Assembly (NCBI GenBank): GCA_009731375.1
Contig: BJOX01000062.1
Span: 650,234 to 688,818, forward strand
DNA from: Paulinella micropora
Taxonomy: Eukaryota > Cercozoa > Imbricatea > Euglyphida
Reading direction: 5' to 3'
Length of the DNA stretch: 38,585 nucleotides
Of this stretch, positions 38,571-38,585 are shown one piece after another. Numbering within the stretch: position 1 is the first letter of the stretch; the number at the start of each line of letters is the position of its first letter. Made by a program: the position numbers and the translations under genes. The notes below the pieces were generated by a model that made no database searches, was not told where the DNA came from, and saw only the letters and a program-made list of their open reading frames with translations.

Positions 38571-38585
38571 AAAAACAAACACACA
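38301..38585. repeat. TA, GGAA and GAA/GGA tracts with poly-A
   Basis: TA repeats to about 38388, GGAA units (38404-38437), GGA/GAA units to about 38536, then A-rich sequence to the window end. Confidence 0.92.

Overview
The window looks like repeat-rich nuclear DNA of a eukaryote with a large genome. Short GT-AG introns (about 40-390 nt) can be read in two genes, there is a Ty3/gypsy-type LTR retrotransposon, and most of the first 11 kb and last 2 kb is simple-sequence DNA. A plant-lineage or algal host (for example a charophyte) is a guess only; nothing here fixes the species. Several N gaps (2225-2234, 2789-2798, 9137-10047, 18490-19281, 26270-26279, 32546-33249, 34150-34159) interrupt features and often sit in homopolymers or CT arrays.

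Layout. 1-11.3 kb: microsatellites, a long array of mutating pentanucleotides, an inverted-repeat (foldback) block at about 2.4-3.75 kb, a perfect 13 x 107 bp satellite at 4214-5604, and compound minisatellites made of CT/GA tracts joined to short unique modules. 11.3-11.8 kb: a possible terminal exon and an array of TGCATGCA palindromes. 11812-21599: one Ty3/gypsy element with unusually short LTRs (130 and 126 bp), a 4-bp target duplication, a hairpin-rich leader and a single Gag-Pol frame. Gag carries a CCCH-like zinc motif and an SR-protein-like RS domain, and the integrase ends in an AT-hook. An in-frame TAG in the integrase zinc finger and a protease active-site substitution suggest that this copy is dead or unusual. 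21.6-24.6 kb: AT-rich DNA without a convincing gene.

24601-31838 is the most interesting unit: about 7.2 kb bounded by inverted repeats of about 715 bp that are themselves built from tandem sub-repeats of about 338 bp. It encloses two divergently transcribed, intron-containing genes. The minus-strand gene (28883 to about 25580) encodes a large protein with Cys/His clusters, a coiled coil and a C-terminal motif pair that resembles a DDE-type transposase. The plus-strand gene (29271-30912) encodes a coiled-coil protein with an acidic/serine and lysine-rich tail, probably an accessory protein. The two genes share a roughly 390 bp intergenic region. I read this as a two-gene DNA transposon of a family I cannot name.

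31.7-34.9 kb: three near-identical copies of the sequence beside the right inverted repeat, separated by gaps and CT arrays; these are tandem duplications or assembly duplicates. 34.9-36.3 kb: mostly unique sequence with a short NLS-like ORF. 36.3-38.6 kb: strand-switching CATGT and CATA arrays, a 70-bp minisatellite and GA-rich tracts.
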